Below, piece by piece: positions 55,631 to 64,000 of a stretch of DNA of 64,000 nucleotides. The notes beneath the pieces were generated by a model. That model did not search any database. It was given only the letters and a program-made list of their open reading frames with translations, and had not been told where the DNA came from. The stretch lies in NCBI RefSeq assembly GCF_004770475.1, contig NZ_RQHK01000003.1:248001-312000 (forward strand). The letters run 5' to 3'. Both the position numbers and the translations under genes were made by a program. Position 1 is the stretch's first letter. Each line of letters opens with the position of its first letter. This DNA is from Leptospira mtsangambouensis. Its GTDB lineage: Bacteria; Spirochaetota; Leptospiria; Leptospirales; Leptospiraceae.

Positions 55631-55668
55631 CTTTTTGTCAATTCGGAAAAAAACTGAGTGACAAAAAG
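55631..55668. promoter_or_regulatory. 10-bp inverted repeat between DUF971 and the flagellar operon
   Basis: CTTTTTGTCA (55631-55640) is perfectly complementary to TGACAAAAAG (55659-55668) with an 18-base A-rich loop. The arm is A/T-rich and no T-run follows on the plus strand, so it is either a weak terminator of the upstream genes or an operator for fliY. Confidence 0.4.
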
Positions 55669-55715
55669 ATTCATATTATGTCTCATTATCCTAAGTTTTC
55701 CGGAGATAAAAGGGT

Positions 55716-56786
55716 ATGGGTGAAGGTTCACTCTCACAAGACGAGATAGACGCATTACTACAAGGTGCGGATGATACATTCGACCTCTCTTCTTTAAGTG
55801 GCGCCGCAAGTTCGTCATCGGACAACCTATCTCCTATTGACCGCGACATTATTTCTGATGTGATCGGCTCTGCATTCCAGGTGGCGGGGAACACACTTGG
55901 CACGATCTTGGCAAAAAACACTCGTTTTATGAACCCTGCCACCGAATCGAGCTCCTCTGCTGACATTCAAAAGGAACTTGGAACAAAATCCGTTAGTTTA
56001 TTTTCAACAATTAGCGGAAGTTTGGCGGGACGAGTTTGTCTGATCATGGCCCAAGAAAACGCAGCAAAAATTGCTGGTGTGATGATGGGGGGAATGACTC
56101 CACCAGGCCAATTAGACAATGCTCAACTTCAAACTTTAAAAGATTCATTATCTCCTATTCTCGGAACTGTGACGGCACAGATCGGAATGAAACTTGGTGG
56201 TACCATGTCCGGTAGCCCACCGGAGATTGCTCTTGTCAATTCAGGCCGTGATTTACAACTACCAGATGACAATAATTTGGTGAAAACCTCTCTCAGTTTA
56301 AATATTGATGGAGTTGGTTCTTTTAAAGTATATTATGTAATTGCTCTGTCTATGGCTAATTCCGTTTTGGATATCCAAAAGGGTGGTGGCCAAAAACAAC
56401 AACAACAGTCTGGTGGAATGAACGTCAACATGCAACCTAACATGGGCATGGGTGGCGGCCAAGGATCTGTTGGAATCAAAGGTGTTAATTTCCCATCTCT
56501 TGCAACGGCAGGTGGTGGTCCTGGACAAACAAACCTCAACCTTCTCATGGATGTGCAGATGGCACTGACAGTAGAGCTCGGTAGAACCAAAATGTACATC
56601 AAAGATATTTTGGGATTGGGTGAAGGTTCTATCATCGAGTTGGATAAGTTAGCTGGTGAGCCAGTGGACTTACTTGTGAACGGCAAACTCATTGCAAAAG
56701 GTGAGGTTGTGGTGATCGATGAAAACTTTGGGGTTCGTGTTACCGATATTGTAAGTCCTACTGACCGACTCAAAGGCGAAAAATGA
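55716..56786 (+). CDS. fliY: Flagellar motor switch protein FliY/FliN
   Basis: The 356-residue protein has an N-terminal SQDEIDALLQG motif, known from FliM/FliY as the CheY-binding peptide. A CheC/FliM-like central domain (about 45-215) follows, then a Gly/Gln/Met-rich linker (about 218-262) and a C-terminal SpoA/FliN domain (DVQMALTVELGRTK to VRVTDIVSPTDRL). This is FliY architecture rather than short FliN. It forms the C-ring that switches rotation. It overlaps fliO by 4 bp and heads the export operon. Confidence 0.92.
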   Translation: MGEGSLSQDEIDALLQGADDTFDLSSLSGAASSSSDNLSPIDRDIISDVIGSAFQVAGNTLGTILAKNTRFMNPATESSSSADIQKELGTKSVSLFSTISGSLAGRVCLIMAQENAAKIAGVMMGGMTPPGQLDNAQLQTLKDSLSPILGTVTAQIGMKLGGTMSGSPPEIALVNSGRDLQLPDDNNLVKTSLSLNIDGVGSFKVYYVIALSMANSVLDIQKGGGQKQQQQSGGMNVNMQPNMGMGGGQGSVGIKGVNFPSLATAGGGPGQTNLNLLMDVQMALTVELGRTKMYIKDILGLGEGSIIELDKLAGEPVDLLVNGKLIAKGEVVVIDENFGVRVTDIVSPTDRLKGEK

Positions 56787-57571
56787 TCAGATCCATCCAT
56801 AAAAGCTTAAAACAAAAGGGGCAAGTTATGTACTTTTGCCTAATCCTTGTTTTGGCTGTTTCCCCTGTCATTTCTCAAAATACAGAAACCAAGGAATTGG
56901 ATCAAATCCTTCGCCAGGAATTGGGTGACCCTAAATCCAAACCATCCGATGTTAATAATTCCAATTCTGGTCCAAAGTTTGAAGGATCGACTAACGCAGG
57001 CAATTCGAACGCTGGTGAGGCCACAAAAGGAAAAGAAGAAACCAATCTCATCCAAGAAAGATATGCTGAAAATTCGGATGATTCCCCTTCTGCCACTTGG
57101 ATCTTACTGAAAATTTTATTTATTTTGGCCATCCTTGTGGGTGCAGGTTATTATCTCATTTTGCAAATGCAAAAATCAAAATCGGCTAAGTATCCTGTAA
57201 AAGGATTCATGAAGGTTTTGTCTAGTTTGCCACTTTCGGCCACACAATCAGTTCAAATTATAGAAGTGGGTGGTCGTACACTCGTGCTCGGTGTTGCCGA
57301 TGGTTCTGTGAGTTTACTTACGGAAGTGACTGCCCCAGACGAAAAATCGCAAATCCAAAAGTTGAAAGAGGAAGCGGATCCTTACGTTCCTAATTTTTTG
57401 GAAACTGTCCTCGAAAGTTTACAATCCAAAGCACAAAGAAAAATCCGAATCAACCCTTCCAAGATGGAAAGTTTGGAATTTGATGGGGCAGCAGAGATCC
57501 AAAGGAAAGCGAAAGAAGGACTAGAGCGCCTACGCAAACACCGTGAATTGTTAGAGGGAGGGGAATCGTGA
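56783..57571 (+). CDS. fliO: Flagellar biosynthesis protein FliO
   Basis: The 262-residue protein has an N-terminal signal-like hydrophobic stretch (about 16-32), a low-complexity Ser/Asn-rich section (about 50-90), a transmembrane helix at about 105-127 ([21 protein letters not shown]) and the FliO domain ([34 protein letters not shown]). FliO helps assemble FliP in the export gate. The product is larger than many FliO proteins because of the N-terminal periplasmic part. It is coupled to fliY and fliP by 4-bp overlaps. Confidence 0.85.
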   Translation: MIRSIHKSLKQKGQVMYFCLILVLAVSPVISQNTETKELDQILRQELGDPKSKPSDVNNSNSGPKFEGSTNAGNSNAGEATKGKEETNLIQERYAENSDDSPSATWILLKILFILAILVGAGYYLILQMQKSKSAKYPVKGFMKVLSSLPLSATQSVQIIEVGGRTLVLGVADGSVSLLTEVTAPDEKSQIQKLKEEADPYVPNFLETVLESLQSKAQRKIRINPSKMESLEFDGAAEIQRKAKEGLERLRKHRELLEGGES

Positions 57572-58377
57572 AATTGCGTTTTTTATCCTTCCTTAAGAGA
57601 CATAAATCGATTATTTTTCTCATTGGAATTTTATTTCTCATCACAGCTGCTGGGTTTACTGGCCTTATGGCTCAGGACAAAGGTTCGAGGATTCCTATCC
57701 CTAATTTATCATTTAACGTAAATGAGGCGCGGGGACCTAAAGAAACAAGTTTGTCTCTGATGATTCTTTTTCTTGTGACGATTCTCTCCTTGGCACCAGC
57801 CATTGTGATGAGTGTCACTTCGTTTACGAAGGTTGTGATTGTATTTGATTTTGTGAGAAGGGCTCTCTCTTTACAAAACTTACCACCAAACCAAGTGATG
57901 ATGGGTCTTGCTTTGTTTGTTACTTTTTTTATTATGGCACCTACTATTGGTAAGGTGAATGATGAAGCTCTCCAACCTTACTTAAATGGGAAAATTGATC
58001 AAACGGCGATGATGGAAGGATCCATGAAACATCTTCGTCAATTCATGATCAGGCAACTAGGAAAAGATGGAACAAAGGATGTTGCTCTATTTTTGAAAAT
58101 TGGGAAAGTACAAAATGTAAAATCCTTTGAGGATGTTCCTTCTTATGTTTTAGTTCCTGCTTTTATGTTAAGCGAAATCAAAAAAGCTTTTATCATTGGG
58201 ATTTATATCTTTATACCATTTATTGTGATCGATTTGATTGTTGCTTCTGCCCTTCTTGCTATGGGTTTTATGATGTTACCTCCGGTAATGATCTCTCTTC
58301 CATTAAAGCTTATTCTTTTCATTTTGATTGATGGATGGAACTTACTTGTTTTGGAACTTGTGAGGAGTTATAAATGA
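57568..58377 (+). CDS. fliP: Flagellar export-gate protein FliP
   Basis: FliP forms the core of the type III export gate with FliQ and FliR. The 269-residue product has the signature [20 protein letters not shown] plus [18 protein letters not shown] and C-terminal [20 protein letters not shown]. The start GTG at 57568 overlaps the fliO stop. A signal-like N-terminus (about 15-35) is usual for FliP. Confidence 0.95.
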   Translation: MKLRFLSFLKRHKSIIFLIGILFLITAAGFTGLMAQDKGSRIPIPNLSFNVNEARGPKETSLSLMILFLVTILSLAPAIVMSVTSFTKVVIVFDFVRRALSLQNLPPNQVMMGLALFVTFFIMAPTIGKVNDEALQPYLNGKIDQTAMMEGSMKHLRQFMIRQLGKDGTKDVALFLKIGKVQNVKSFEDVPSYVLVPAFMLSEIKKAFIIGIYIFIPFIVIDLIVASALLAMGFMMLPPVMISLPLKLILFILIDGWNLLVLELVRSYK

Positions 58378-58637
58378 CAGAAGTCGATGTTGTCAACTTG
58401 ATGCGAGAAGCATTCATTGTGACTCTAAAAATTTCTAGTCCCATCTTAATTACTGCACTTGTGGTGGGACTGATTGTTGGGATTTTACAAACCACAACTT
58501 CTATTCAAGAGCCAACCATTGCATTTGTTCCTAAACTTGTTTCTATTTTTGCTGTGATTGTATTTTTTTCGGCTTGGATGGTACGGGTAATGACAGACTA
58601 TACACGTGAAATTTTTTTTATGATAGAAAAGATATGA
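58374..58637 (+). CDS. fliQ: Flagellar export-gate protein FliQ
   Basis: The 87-residue protein has two transmembrane helices and the family pattern [36 protein letters not shown]. It belongs to the export gate. Length and position between fliP (4-bp overlap) and fliR (1-bp gap) are standard. Confidence 0.95.
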   Translation: MTEVDVVNLMREAFIVTLKISSPILITALVVGLIVGILQTTTSIQEPTIAFVPKLVSIFAVIVFFSAWMVRVMTDYTREIFFMIEKI

Positions 58638-58638
58638 T

Positions 58639-59421
58639 ATGGAATCATTTGTTTTACACTTTCAATCTTTTCTCTTTGTCTTAGTTCGACTACTCGGACT
58701 TTTCCTTGTAGCACCCTTTTTCTCTTCTGAATCAATCAATTTTTCACTGCGTATGATCTTTTCCTTTATGGTTACATTGATTGTTTATCCTGTAGTGGCA
58801 ACTTACATGCCACCTGTCCCCGGCCATATGATCAACTTCGGTATCCTTATTATTTCAGAAATGTTGGTTGGTGTATTTATTGGATTTCTCGTATCACTTG
58901 TGTTCGCTGCCTTCCAAATGGCTGGAGAATTTTTTAATAATCAAATTGGCTTTGGTTATACGGAAATTCTAGACCCAGTCACTCAAAATTCACTTCCAGC
59001 AATTGGAACCATGAAAAACCTAATGGCAACGGCACTGTTTCTTGTGATTGGAGCACATAGGTTTCTCATTGAAACAATTGCTTATTCTTTTGAAAAAATT
59101 AGAATCATTGCGTTTACCGGAAAGGTAAATGCTGGGTTATATCGGTTGATGGAAGAGGCGATTGGGGCTATGTTTGTTGTTAGCTTTAAAATCGCACTCC
59201 CTGTGATGGGGATTTTATTTTTGGTCTCACTTGCGGAAGGCCTTATGGGAAAGGCGGCACAACAGATGAATGTGATGTCCATGTCTTTCCCACTCAAAGT
59301 TTTTATTGGAACTCTCACTCTCATTGCAACCATTACGTTCATTGCAACTCAAATGGTACAAGGAATTCAAATTTCCATGGATAAGGCAAGTTTACTCATC
59401 CGGGAGTGGCCTAATTTATGA
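58639..59421 (+). CDS. fliR: Flagellar export-gate protein FliR
   Basis: The 260-residue protein has six hydrophobic segments and the FliR motifs RLLGLFLVAPFFSSE near 18, GEFFNNQIGFGYTEILDP near 104 and MGKAAQQMNVMSMSFPLK near 211. It completes the FliPQR gate. It overlaps flhB by 4 bp. Confidence 0.94.
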   Translation: MESFVLHFQSFLFVLVRLLGLFLVAPFFSSESINFSLRMIFSFMVTLIVYPVVATYMPPVPGHMINFGILIISEMLVGVFIGFLVSLVFAAFQMAGEFFNNQIGFGYTEILDPVTQNSLPAIGTMKNLMATALFLVIGAHRFLIETIAYSFEKIRIIAFTGKVNAGLYRLMEEAIGAMFVVSFKIALPVMGILFLVSLAEGLMGKAAQQMNVMSMSFPLKVFIGTLTLIATITFIATQMVQGIQISMDKASLLIREWPNL

Positions 59422-60668
59422 AAAGAAAAATGAAGTTTTTTTTCGGTAATACAGCTACATGGATGGAATCCATAACCAAATATTTGTTTGGCGGTACTTG
59501 CTTTTTACCAGTAGAACTTACCGAAAATTTGGTTACCAAGTTTTTTCCAAAAGATCTTCATTTTTCCACCGGTTATTATGAGATAGATCTCCAGCTTTTT
59601 GCTGCCGCAGATGAAGGTCGAACTGAACCGCCGAGTGAACGTCGGAGAAGAGAAGAAAAAGAAAAGGGGAATGTCCCTAAGTCCAACGAAGTGGCATCCA
59701 CACTTGTTTTGTTAGGTGGAACAGGTGTATTATTTGTTTTGGGTGACACATTTATACGAAACACGGCTATTTTTATCAAAAAATACCTTCCCATGGGAAT
59801 GAAACTAGATCGATTCGGGGCAGAGGAATTTCGTGTGATCCTTGCCGGTGTTTCCCGTGATTTTTTCAACCTTCTTTGGCCTATCCTTGCGATTACCCTT
59901 GTGTTTGCTATTGTTGGGAATGTGGTGCAGGTAGGGTTTATGTTTTCTCCGAGAGCACTTTCCTTTCGATTTGATCGAATCTCACCAAATTTTAAACGGG
60001 TTTTGCCAAATCGCCAAACTTTGTTTAATTTAGTAAAGTCTCTCGCAAAAGTAGTGTTAATCGGTGTAATTAGTTATGTTTTAATTTCAGGCGATTTTTT
60101 GAAAGTGCTTTTGACGGGAAATATGGGAATGATGCAGGCCATTACTCTCATCACGTATTCTGGATTTAAGATTATGATGGCTGCTGGACTATTGTTGCTG
60201 GGGATAGCAGTCGCTGACTTTTTTTTCCAAAAGTCTGAATTTGAAGAATCTCTCAAACAAACACCTTCGGAAGCAAAACGAGAGATGAAAGAAGATTCAG
60301 GTGATCCTGTAATGAAAAACAGAAGGATGCAATTGGCAAGGGATATGATGCAGGGAAATATGCTTCGTGAAGTCCCAAAAGCCGATGTTGTGATAACCAA
60401 TCCCACACATTATTCTGTAGCCTTATCTTATGAAATGGGAAGGGACTCTGCACCGAGAGTGATTGCTAAGGGTGAAAACCGCCTAGCACTTGAAATACGA
60501 AGGATAGCACGTGAGAACGATGTCCCAATTATCGAAAGTCCAAAACAAGCACGTCTTTTATATGCGCAAGTAGAAGTGGGAGAAGAAATCCCACAAGAAT
60601 TCTTCCAAGCGGTGGTACAAATCCTTATCACCCTTGAGAAGTTCAAAAAAAAAGTAGGAATGGCATAA
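59418..60668 (+). CDS. flhB: Flagellar export switch protein FlhB, with N-terminal extension
   Basis: FlhB switches export from hook to filament substrates after self-cleavage. The conserved part begins at about residue 55 with [20 protein letters not shown], four helices follow and NPTHYSVAL (N-P-T-H cleavage site) is near residue 325. The 416-residue length exceeds the usual ~350-380 because residues 1-54 are extra. The ATG overlaps the fliR stop, and no in-frame ATG is found next to the conserved start, so the extension is probably real, unless a TTG is used near 59528. Confidence 0.93.
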   Translation: MKRKMKFFFGNTATWMESITKYLFGGTCFLPVELTENLVTKFFPKDLHFSTGYYEIDLQLFAAADEGRTEPPSERRRREEKEKGNVPKSNEVASTLVLLGGTGVLFVLGDTFIRNTAIFIKKYLPMGMKLDRFGAEEFRVILAGVSRDFFNLLWPILAITLVFAIVGNVVQVGFMFSPRALSFRFDRISPNFKRVLPNRQTLFNLVKSLAKVVLIGVISYVLISGDFLKVLLTGNMGMMQAITLITYSGFKIMMAAGLLLLGIAVADFFFQKSEFEESLKQTPSEAKREMKEDSGDPVMKNRRMQLARDMMQGNMLREVPKADVVITNPTHYSVALSYEMGRDSAPRVIAKGENRLALEIRRIARENDVPIIESPKQARLLYAQVEVGEEIPQEFFQAVVQILITLEKFKKKVGMA

Positions 60669-60672
60669 ACAA

Positions 60673-62787
60673 ATGAACTTTAGAGACATACTCAAACAAT
60701 CCGATGTGGTTTTAGGAGTGGGAACACTTCTGATTTTGGGAATGTTGATTGTCCCTTTACCGGGATTTGTCTTAGACATTCTGATTGTTGTGAGTATTGG
60801 GCTTGGGTTACTCATTCTCATGACAGCTTTGTCCGTGACCGAACCAAGTGAGTTTTCGATTTTTCCAAGTTTATTACTCATCACCACCTTATTTCGGTTA
60901 GCACTAAACGTATCCACCACAAGACAAATTTTATCAAAAGGCCCTGCGATGAATTCCAGTGTGATTGAAGCCTTTGGAACCTTTGTAGTGGGTGGAGAAT
61001 CGGGACTTGGAAAATATGTAGTAGGACTTATTATCTTTATCATCCTTACCATCGTACAGGTGTTAGTCATCACGAAAGGTGCAACAAGGATCTCGGAAGT
61101 AGCAGCAAGGTTTACACTCGATGGTTTACCACAAAAACAAATGTCCATCGATATGGAATTGAATAGTGGTGCGATTACGGAAGCAGAAGCGAAAGTAAAA
61201 CGAAAAAAGGTCCAACGGGAAGTTGATTTTTATGGGGCCATGGATGGAGCTTCGAAATTTGTGCAAGGGGATGTAAGGGCAGGGCTTATCATTACGGCCA
61301 TTAACTTAATTGGTGGAATCCTCATTGGATCTACCATTCGTGGGGAATCCTTTCTCGCTTCGATTGAAACCTATGGAAAGTTTACGATTGGAGATGGACT
61401 CGTTTCTCAAATTCCGGGTCTTCTTTCCACAACTGCTACCGGTATCATTGTCACTCGTTCCAGTTCAGAAAAAAAACTAACAGTGGAGATCAAAGACCAA
61501 CTTTTTGGAAATGCTAAAACCTTGTATGTAGTTTCGGGGGCACTTGGTCTTTCTAGTTTGATTCCTGGACTTCCATTCTTCTCATTACTCTTTTTAGCAG
61601 GTGCCATTGGTTATTTGGGATATTCCATTGAACAAGTGGCAAAAGAAGAAATCAAAAAAATAGAAAACGTTGCCCAAGAAAAAGTCCAAGAGAAAAAACC
61701 AGAAAACTATATCAAAGAAATTTCTGTGGAAGCCATCCAAGTGGAACTTGGTCGCGATTTACTCCCGTTAGTGGATGCCTCATCGGGTGGTCATTTACTT
61801 GAACAGATCGCCAATACACGAAAAAAATTCGCAATTGATTTTGGACTCGTGATTCCAGCCATTCGAATCATAGACAATTTAGAAATCCCTCATGATAACT
61901 ATAGCATTCGTATCAATGGAGTGGTGGTTGGCCAATCGGCAGTCAGAGCAGATCGACTGATGGCAATGAATAACACTGCACGTAACTTGGATCCAATTGT
62001 AGGAGAACCATTTACGGAACCGGCATTTGGTTTGAAAGCAACTTGGATTGATCCAAATGATAAAATTGAAGTGGAGAACAAAGGTTATTCGGTTGTGGAT
62101 CCATCAACGGTTATCATCACTCATCTAAAAGAGTTAATTTCGAATTATGCATCACAACTTTTAGGAAGAGAAGAAGTGAAAGCACTTCTCGAACATTTAC
62201 GACAAACACATCCCACTCTTGTGGGAGAATTGGATTACGATAAACAAGGAAGACTTGGGATCATCCAACAAACCTTACAAAACCTTCTTGCAGAAGGATT
62301 ATCCATTAAAAACCTTCCGAAAATTATGGATGCCATTGCGAACCATCTGCCAAGGACAAACAATCCTTTTGATTTGGCAGAACATGTAAGGCAAGCTTTG
62401 TCACGTCAAATCATCAATGATTTCCTTTCTCCAGATGGAAAGTTACATGTGGTGACCATTGACCCAAGGATCATTGATCGTATGAACAAAAGTATCACAC
62501 TGGATGAAACGGATGGAAGTAAACTCATCATCCTTCCGCATGATGTTCGTGTGAGGATTTTGGAATCGGTTTACAATGAATTACAAAAGGCATTGGATGA
62601 GAATAGATTCCTTATCTTTGTGGTTTCTAGATACTTGAGACAAGCCTTTGCATTCTTTTTGACAAAGGAACTACCCCCCAGGAACTTTGCAGTAATTGCT
62701 TCTGAAGAAATCCATAGAGGGGTTCCGACAGAAATTGCCTCGGTTCTAAGCCTTCCTTCCAGAGAGGAACACCCACAAGAAGCATAG
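60673..62787 (+). CDS. flhA: Flagellar export apparatus protein FlhA
   Basis: FlhA is the ring-forming export-gate protein that receives substrate-chaperone complexes. The 704 residues include about eight helices (about 15-310), the FHIPEP-type loop region ([46 protein letters not shown]) and the cytoplasmic domain with [20 protein letters not shown] sequence ([15 protein letters not shown]) and [14 protein letters not shown]. It is 4 bp after flhB, and dusA starts 8 bp later. Confidence 0.96.
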   Translation: MNFRDILKQSDVVLGVGTLLILGMLIVPLPGFVLDILIVVSIGLGLLILMTALSVTEPSEFSIFPSLLLITTLFRLALNVSTTRQILSKGPAMNSSVIEAFGTFVVGGESGLGKYVVGLIIFIILTIVQVLVITKGATRISEVAARFTLDGLPQKQMSIDMELNSGAITEAEAKVKRKKVQREVDFYGAMDGASKFVQGDVRAGLIITAINLIGGILIGSTIRGESFLASIETYGKFTIGDGLVSQIPGLLSTTATGIIVTRSSSEKKLTVEIKDQLFGNAKTLYVVSGALGLSSLIPGLPFFSLLFLAGAIGYLGYSIEQVAKEEIKKIENVAQEKVQEKKPENYIKEISVEAIQVELGRDLLPLVDASSGGHLLEQIANTRKKFAIDFGLVIPAIRIIDNLEIPHDNYSIRINGVVVGQSAVRADRLMAMNNTARNLDPIVGEPFTEPAFGLKATWIDPNDKIEVENKGYSVVDPSTVIITHLKELISNYASQLLGREEVKALLEHLRQTHPTLVGELDYDKQGRLGIIQQTLQNLLAEGLSIKNLPKIMDAIANHLPRTNNPFDLAEHVRQALSRQIINDFLSPDGKLHVVTIDPRIIDRMNKSITLDETDGSKLIILPHDVRVRILESVYNELQKALDENRFLIFVVSRYLRQAFAFFLTKELPPRNFAVIASEEIHRGVPTEIASVLSLPSREEHPQEA

Positions 62788-62795
62788 GAGATTTT

Positions 62796-63767
62796 TTGAC
62801 AAGTTCAGTTCCATCGTACCGCATTTCTGTTGCCCCGATGATGGACTGGACGGACAGACATTTCCGGTTTTTTATCCGGCTTATCTCCAAACGCGCGTTA
62901 CTCTATACGGAGATGGTGACCACAGGTGCCATCCTTCGTGGAAAAGACAACCATAGATATTTAGATTTTTCAAAAGAAGAACATCCCGTTGCTCTCCAGT
63001 TAGGTGGCGATTCACCCACGGCACTGGCTGAATGTGCCAAAATTGGGGAAGATTATGGTTATGATGAAATCAATCTGAATGTGGGTTGTCCTTCTGATAG
63101 GGTCCAAAGTGGCAGTTTCGGTGCCTGTCTAATGAAAGAACCAGAACTTGTTGCTGAGATGGTCTCCGCTTGTAAGACAAAGGTCAAAATTCCAGTTACC
63201 GTCAAACATCGAATTGGTGTGAACGGAAAAGAAAGTTACGAGGATTTATATCATTTTGTTTCCAAAATTAAGGAAGCAGGAGTGGATCATAGCATCGTTC
63301 ATGCTAGGATTGCGATTTTAGAAGGACTTTCTCCCAAAGAAAATCGAACAGTTCCTCCCCTCCGTTATCAAGATGTTTATCGATTAAAAGATGAATTCCC
63401 CGATTTACCAATAACGATCAATGGGGGAATTAAAACCCATGCTGAGATTAAAGAACATCTAACAAAAGTAGATGGAGTCATGATAGGGCGTGCGGCTTAC
63501 GACAATCCATTTTTATTTCATGAAGTGGACCAATTGTATTTTGGAGCAAAAGAAAATCCTCTTTCGAGAGAAGAAGTGCTTCGTGAACTTATCTCCTATA
63601 TTCACTCGGCTCTTAAAAAAGACGGAAAAGTGCATCATATTCTACGCCATATTTTGGGACTTTATTTTGGAGAAAGGGGAGCCAGAGAATTTCGAAAATT
63701 TCTCACGGATCGAATGCATCTTCCTTACGCCAACGAATCCATCCTTCTGGATTATTTAAAACGTTAA
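62796..63767 (+). CDS. dusA: tRNA-dihydrouridine synthase A
   Basis: DusA reduces uridines in the tRNA D-loop using FMN and NADPH. The 323 residues show [14 protein letters not shown], the catalytic Cys in [20 protein letters not shown], and [17 protein letters not shown], which identifies the DusA branch. FMN-binding INGGI and [10 protein letters not shown] follow. The start is TTG at 62796, with TAGGAG five bases upstream. It is 8 bp after flhA and followed by a structured GC-rich segment. Confidence 0.94.
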   Translation: MTSSVPSYRISVAPMMDWTDRHFRFFIRLISKRALLYTEMVTTGAILRGKDNHRYLDFSKEEHPVALQLGGDSPTALAECAKIGEDYGYDEINLNVGCPSDRVQSGSFGACLMKEPELVAEMVSACKTKVKIPVTVKHRIGVNGKESYEDLYHFVSKIKEAGVDHSIVHARIAILEGLSPKENRTVPPLRYQDVYRLKDEFPDLPITINGGIKTHAEIKEHLTKVDGVMIGRAAYDNPFLFHEVDQLYFGAKENPLSREEVLRELISYIHSALKKDGKVHHILRHILGLYFGERGAREFRKFLTDRMHLPYANESILLDYLKR

Positions 63768-63770
63768 GGA

Positions 63771-63853
63771 TCTGGAGGGCGTAAGGCCAGCGAATCGTCT
63801 AACGACGAGAAGCTGGCGGAAGCGAAAGCGCACCCCGGAGGAGCCTGACCCTT
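63771..63853 (+). other. GC-rich segment with strong secondary structure
   Basis: Just after dusA the composition turns markedly GC-rich. GCCAGC (63786-63791) pairs with GCTGGC (63812-63817), and TCGTC/GACGA forms an inner stem closed by TAAC. GAA sits on both sides between the stems, a symmetric 3x3 internal loop. A GC-GAAA-GC mini-hairpin (63822-63829) with a GNRA loop follows. No T-run follows, so it is not a simple terminator. It may be part of a non-coding RNA or a dispersed repeat. The rest to 64000 is AT-rich without a visible gene. Confidence 0.5.
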
Positions 63854-64000
63854 GGAAAATAAAAGCTTTCAATCGGGACAAATTGGGGAACGCCCAAAGA
63901 AAAGAAATAGAAGTCAATTCAATTATTTAAAATTAGAAGATATATATTAACTTAGATTAGACGGTTCGTGTCTGGCGTTTGTTCTAAAAATTCTGGATTT

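Noticed and set aside
55684..55716. Sigma-28-like promoter before fliY
   Set aside because: TAAGTTTT is followed by a GATAAA-like element after only a few bases, too close for a sigma-28 promoter.
63771..63853. GC-rich element as an SRP RNA, RNase P RNA or tRNA
   Set aside because: It lacks the conserved SRP and RNase P core sequences and cannot fold into a tRNA cloverleaf.

Overview
The window reads as a chromosomal segment of a spirochaete, most probably a Leptospira. Three things point there: an AT-rich Gram-negative gene set (LpxD, OmpA-type and beta-barrel outer-membrane proteins, lipoproteins with loose spirochaetal lipoboxes); a FliY-type motor-switch gene in a fliY-O-P-Q-R-flhB-flhA operon; and typical leptospiral families (7TM-AraC regulators, MORN/YwqK repeats, short HisG). 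The genus is inferred from gene content; I cannot name the species. I saw no IS element, prophage, CRISPR array, tRNA or rRNA.

1-13.6 kb is mostly housekeeping: the 5' part of a cyclic-nucleotide-binding protein gene, aroA, an AraC regulator, a small secreted protein, a thermolysin-like secreted protease, a GAF-PAS histidine kinase, cmk-rpsA, a TPR protein, hisG and rpmF-plsX-fabG. The usual fab cluster is then split by a minus-strand block (13.8-18.4 kb) holding a three-repeat PII-like protein, a duplicated DUF1538 membrane protein and a rhodanese-like lipoprotein. acpP-rnc-nudix-aroB-mscS resume after it.

23-37 kb carries a LolCE/LolD-type exporter, a fused and reduced McsA/McsB-like gene directly before clpC, mtaB, a three-gene efflux operon (adaptor, permease, ATPase) and metZ.

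37-50 kb is the most unusual part. A minus-strand operon encodes a rhodanese-like lipoprotein, a short cytochrome-c-like protein without a heme motif, an outer-membrane beta-barrel protein, a second rhodanese-like lipoprotein without the active-site Cys, and a pentaheme cytochrome. Next to it lie an XRE-cupin regulator, a GT-C-like membrane protein and a DUF4395 protein, divergent from a periplasmic rhodanese, a second pentaheme cytochrome, a polyprenyl-phosphate sugar synthase-like GT2, a second GT-C protein and a DUF2064 transferase. Together these suggest an extracytoplasmic sulfur/redox system with an associated sugar-transfer module, regulated locally; this is inference from gene content and order.

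50-64 kb holds lpxD, small genes, a fused AGCS-family transporter/phosphatidylserine decarboxylase, DUF971, the flagellar export operon (FlhB with an extended N-terminus), dusA and a GC-rich, strongly structured segment at the right edge.
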